DNA of 64,000 nt from Roseospira goensis. Lineage in GTDB: Bacteria; Pseudomonadota; Alphaproteobacteria; Rhodospirillales; Rhodospirillaceae. Shown piece by piece: positions 61,015-64,000 of the stretch (positions within the stretch are counted from its first letter, which is position 1; each line of letters begins with the position of its first letter). Location of the stretch: NCBI RefSeq assembly GCF_014197795.1, contig NZ_JACIGI010000004.1:1-64000 (forward strand). The letters run 5' to 3'. The position numbers and the translations under genes were made by a program. The notes under the pieces are model-generated. The model searched no databases. It was not told the origin of the DNA and worked only from the letters and a program-made list of their open reading frames with translations.

Positions 61015-62343
61015 ATGGCCCCTCTCCGCCCCTTCCGCCTGCTGAAGCGCCTGGCGCCCCGGGACCTGATGGCGCGGTCCCTGCTCATCATCGTCATCCC
61101 GCTGGTGCTGTTGCAGATCATCACCGCCTACGTGTTTTTCGACCGGCACTGGGACATCGTCTCGCGCCGCCTCAACACGGCGGTGGCCTCGGAGATCGGC
61201 ATGGTCGTGCGCATCCTGCGCACCTACCCCCGCGAAGACGTGCAGGAGTGGGCCTTCAGCGTCGCGCGCATCACCCAGGGCCTCGTGTTCGACTTCCGGC
61301 CGGGCGCCCGCCTGCCCGAGATCCCGCCCAGCCAGAGCGACCCCATCGAGCGCGCCCTGAGTCGGCGCCTGGGCGGGTACGTGCCGCACCCCTTCGTCAT
61401 CGACGGCCGTCCCGGTGCGGCCAATCTGGTGGTGCACATGCAGACGACCGGCGGGGTGCTGTCGGTCGAGGTCTCGAAGGAACGGCTGTTCACCGAGTCG
61501 ATCTTCCTGTTCGTGTTCTGGATGGCGAGTTCGTCGATCGTCCTGTTCGGCGTCGCGGCGATCTTCATGCGCAACCAGGTGCGGCCGCTGCTGCGGCTGG
61601 CCCGCGCCGCCGACGCCTTCGGCAAGGGCCGTGAGGCCCCGGATCTGAAGGTCGCCGGGGCCACCGAGGTTCGCCAGGCGGCGCGCGCCTTCATCGCCAT
61701 GCGCGACCGCATCCGGCGCCAGATCGACCAGCGCACGGCCATGCTGGCGGGCGTCTCGCACGACCTGCGCACGCCGCTGACGCGCATGAAGCTGCAACTG
61801 GCGCTGCTGGACGGGGTCGACGGGGTGGACGACCTGCGCGCCGACGTGGCCGAGATGGAACGCATGGTGGACGCCTACCTGGACTTCGCCCGCGGCGCCG
61901 GCACCGAGACAGCGGCCGAGACCGAACTGGGCGCCCTGCTGCACGACGTGGTAGAGCGTCACCGCCGGTCCGGCGGCGCCGTCGCACTGACGGTGCCGCG
62001 GCCCATCGTGCTGCCGCTCAAGCGCCAGGCGTTCGAGCGTTGCGTGGGCAACATCATCGGCAATGCGGTGCGGCACGCGACCCGGGTCGAGGTTCACGCC
62101 ACGGCCCGCCCCGACCATGCCCAGATCCTGGTGGACGATGACGGCCCGGGGATCCCGGCCGCCCAGCGCGAGGACGTGTTCAAGGCGTTCCAGCGCCTGG
62201 AGACCTCGCGCAACCTCAAGACCGGCGGTATGGGCCTGGGCCTGACCATCGCCCGCGACCTGGTGCGTGGCATGGGGGGGGAGATCGCGCTCCTGGACAG
62301 CCCTCTGGGCGGGCTGCGGGTGCGCCTGCTGCTGCCGTTGTGA
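61015..62343 (+). CDS. EnvZ-like sensor histidine kinase
   Basis: A 442-residue transmembrane kinase. TM1 is around residues 24-42 (LLIIVIPLVLLQIITAYVFF), a periplasmic domain of about 110 residues follows, TM2 is IFLFVFWMASSSIVLFGVAAIF, then HAMP (RPLLRLARAADAFGKG), the phospho-His in GVSHDLRTPLTRM, N box in CVGNIIGNAVRHA, and G boxes DDDGPGIP and GGMGLGLTIARDL. It should phosphorylate the OmpR-family regulator 36 nt upstream. It converges on the diguanylate cyclase gene. Confidence 0.93.
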   Translation: MAPLRPFRLLKRLAPRDLMARSLLIIVIPLVLLQIITAYVFFDRHWDIVSRRLNTAVASEIGMVVRILRTYPREDVQEWAFSVARITQGLVFDFRPGARLPEIPPSQSDPIERALSRRLGGYVPHPFVIDGRPGAANLVVHMQTTGGVLSVEVSKERLFTESIFLFVFWMASSSIVLFGVAAIFMRNQVRPLLRLARAADAFGKGREAPDLKVAGATEVRQAARAFIAMRDRIRRQIDQRTAMLAGVSHDLRTPLTRMKLQLALLDGVDGVDDLRADVAEMERMVDAYLDFARGAGTETAAETELGALLHDVVERHRRSGGAVALTVPRPIVLPLKRQAFERCVGNIIGNAVRHATRVEVHATARPDHAQILVDDDGPGIPAAQREDVFKAFQRLETSRNLKTGGMGLGLTIARDLVRGMGGEIALLDSPLGGLRVRLLLPL

Positions 62344-62376
62344 GCGACCGGGCGAGCGCGGCCGGTGGCGGCGGTG

Positions 62377-63099
62377 TCAGGGCCGGCGGCGCTCGCTCTT
62401 CTGGCGGTACATGTTGCGGTCGGCGGTCTCCAGCGCCTCCTCCAGCGACAGGCCGGGCCGGAAGGTGCAGATGCCGCAGGAGGCCGACAGGGGCTCCGGG
62501 CCCTCGGGCAGGTCGACGGTGCGCTGGCGGATGGCCGCGCGGATGCGACTGCCGATCTGCTCGGCCCCGGTATGGTCCATGTCCATCAGCACCACGCCGA
62601 ACTCGTCGCCGCCCAGCCGGCCGAGCAGGTCCGACGACCGCGTGCCCTCGATCAGGGCGGCCGCCACCTCCTTGATGGCCGCATCGCCGGCGGCATGGCC
62701 GCCGCGGTCGTTGATGGGCTTGAGACCATCCACGTCCAGCATCAGCAGCGAGATATCGTGGTCGTGTCGCTCGGCGTAGGCGATCATGCGCTCCAGTTCG
62801 CGCACGAAAGACCTGCGGTTGCGCAGGGGCACCAGCGGGTCGATATCGGCCAGCGTCTCGGCCCGGCGCAGCCGCTCGCGCAGGGCCTCCACCTCGTCGT
62901 GGAGCTGGCGCACCTCGCCCAGCAGACGTTCCATGGCGGACAGCACCGCCGGCGTCAGGTCCCCTTCCGGGATGCCCAACACCTGTGCCGTCGGTTTGCC
63001 CCAGTCCACCGGCGCGGTTTCCGGCGTCGCGCCGGTGCGGGTGTACGCCCGCGCCACCTCCGAGACCGGCCGATCGCCGATCCGCATCCGTTCTGACAC
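62377..63099 (-). CDS. Diguanylate cyclase (GGDEF domain)
   Basis: A 240-residue protein. The first ~90 residues have no recognised sensor but include a coiled-coil-like region (LLGEVRQLHDEVEALRERLRRAE). The GGDEF domain starts at IDPLVPLRNRRSF; LLMLDVDGLKPIND holds a metal-binding Asp and GRLGGDEFGVVL the intact active site, so c-di-GMP synthesis is expected. No RxxD inhibitory site is obvious. It has no TM helices. It could supply c-di-GMP to the degenerate HD-GYP receptors in the 38-52 kb locus, but that is speculation. Confidence 0.92.
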   Translation of the reverse strand: MSERMRIGDRPVSEVARAYTRTGATPETAPVDWGKPTAQVLGIPEGDLTPAVLSAMERLLGEVRQLHDEVEALRERLRRAETLADIDPLVPLRNRRSFVRELERMIAYAERHDHDISLLMLDVDGLKPINDRGGHAAGDAAIKEVAAALIEGTRSSDLLGRLGGDEFGVVLMDMDHTGAEQIGSRIRAAIRQRTVDLPEGPEPLSASCGICTFRPGLSLEEALETADRNMYRQKSERRRP

Positions 63100-63199
63100 C
63101 GCCGCTGCCCCCGACCGTGAATGCCCGAGCGAAACCCTAACGCCAACACCTTAATGTGACGTAACCGGTGAAAACAATCCGGCAAACCGCCGGCCTGCC

Positions 63200-64000
63200 T
63201 TAGTGTTCCGGACGAAAGACCCTCCCGATACAGGCCGGCGCATTGAGGCGGATCTTCACCCGGTCGCGGGAGATGAGCACCAGCACGAGGATGGTGGCCA
63301 GGTACGGCAACATCGAGAGGATATGCGACGAGACCTCCAGCCCCATCCCCTGGGCATGGAGCTGCACGATGGTCACGCCCCCGAACAGGTAGGCACCGAG
63401 CAGGACCCGGCCCGGCTTCCAGGTCGCGAACACCACCAGGGCCAGCGCGATCCAGCCGCGTCCGGCGGTCATGTTCTCCACCCACATCGGGGTGTAGGCC
63501 AGCGACAGGTAGGCGCCGGCGAGTCCCGACATGGCGCCGCCGAACAGCACGCAAAGATAGCGGATGCCGATCACCGGGTAGCCGATGGCGTGGGCCGCAT
63601 GGTGGTTCTCGCCCACCGCCCGCACCACCAGGCCGGCCCGCGTGCGGTAGAGCACCCAGCTCACCCCGGCGGCGAGGGCCAGCGAGGCGTAGACCAGCGG
63701 ATCCTGGCCGAACAGCACCGGCCCCACCAGCGGCAGGTCCGACAGACCGGGAATCGACACGCTGCCCAACCCGGCGATGGGGATGCCGATGAAATCCTTG
63801 CCGATAAAGGCCGACAGGCCGACGCCGAAGATGGTCAGCGCCAGGCCGGTGGCGACCTGGTTGGACATCAGCGACAGCGTCAGCACCCCGAACAGCCCCG
63901 CCATCAGCATGGCCGCGATCATCGCCGCCAGCAGCGCCAGAACCAGACTGCCGGTCGCCACCGCGGTGGCGAAGGCGGCCACCGCGCCGACCAGCATCAT
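63200..64000 (-). CDS. ABC transporter permease, nucleoside (BmpA/NupQ) type, partial
   Basis: The window cuts this gene at its 5' side; at least 266 codons are present. The family motif MMLVGAVAAF at the window edge normally lies ~40-50 residues inside the protein, so the true start is outside. At least seven hydrophobic segments occur, and GYPVIGIRYLCVLFGGAMSGLAGAYLSL followed by GRGWIALALVVFATWKP (partly quoted) are typical of BPD_transp_2 permeases of the guanosine/purine-nucleoside importers. The second permease, ATPase and BmpA should lie beyond the edge. Confidence 0.9.
   Translation of the reverse strand: MMLVGAVAAFATAVATGSLVLALLAAMIAAMLMAGLFGVLTLSLMSNQVATGLALTIFGVGLSAFIGKDFIGIPIAGLGSVSIPGLSDLPLVGPVLFGQDPLVYASLALAAGVSWVLYRTRAGLVVRAVGENHHAAHAIGYPVIGIRYLCVLFGGAMSGLAGAYLSLAYTPMWVENMTAGRGWIALALVVFATWKPGRVLLGAYLFGGVTIVQLHAQGMGLEVSSHILSMLPYLATILVLVLISRDRVKIRLNAPACIGRVFRPEH

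Overview
The window is about 70% G+C, with G/C-ending codons and frequent ATGA overlaps between genes. Gene content points to an alphaproteobacterium, most likely of the Rhodospirillales: a MarR plus OmpR-type regulator pair resembling PetP/PetR, a Coq10/RatA-like protein next to lipA, NDUFAF5-type methyltransferase beside comF, and several c-di-GMP/HD-GYP proteins. There is no rRNA or CRISPR array. One tRNA (Glu, TTC) is present with a near-consensus promoter. The right edge cuts through an ABC permease gene.

Layout. 0-3.6 kb: two long hairpins, then a leftward set consisting of a pseudokinase-like membrane protein, a small membrane protein and a ParA-like ATPase. 3.7-8.3 kb: purA, a DHH phosphoesterase, a metallo-beta-lactamase-fold hydrolase and, divergently, a fructokinase (mak). 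8.3-16.6 kb: a signalling and glycosylation block made of an HPt/degenerate-receiver protein, a receiver, two glycosyltransferases, a hemerythrin protein, a receiver lacking its phospho-Asp, and a lipoprotein. 16.7-31.3 kb: mainly housekeeping genes (DapA-family protein, comF, methyltransferase, sfsA, map, pap, gap, pgk, dadA, lpdA, lipA, coq10-like, tRNA-Glu). 31.4-37.8 kb: a glycosyltransferase, a flippase-like membrane protein, a penicillin-acylase-family lipoprotein and a GH3-family protein.

37.9-52.2 kb is the most interesting block. It looks like a Lap-type (adhesin secretion and release) locus: TolC, a C39-like-domain type I ABC transporter with a very long Pro/Ala-rich tail, an HlyD-type adaptor, and a LapG-like periplasmic cysteine protease. 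Unusually, it also encodes a second LapG-like protein that has lost the catalytic Cys, and two membrane sensor proteins whose HD-GYP domains have lost most metal ligands. No RTX/LapA adhesin and no classical GGDEF-EAL LapD is visible here. I infer that the degenerate HD-GYP sensors and the pseudo-protease may take the regulatory place of LapD.

52.4-55.9 kb is accessory in character: a large SF1 helicase with a RelE/ParE-like N-terminus and ankyrin-like repeats, a truncated IS5/IS402-type transposase, and one copy of a 93-bp dispersed repeat whose other copy lies 34 kb away between map and pap. 55.9-64 kb: agmatine-to-putrescine genes (aguA, aguB), a family-25 glycosyltransferase, ilvE, the MarR/OmpR/EnvZ-like regulatory trio, an active-looking diguanylate cyclase and the partial nucleoside-type ABC permease.
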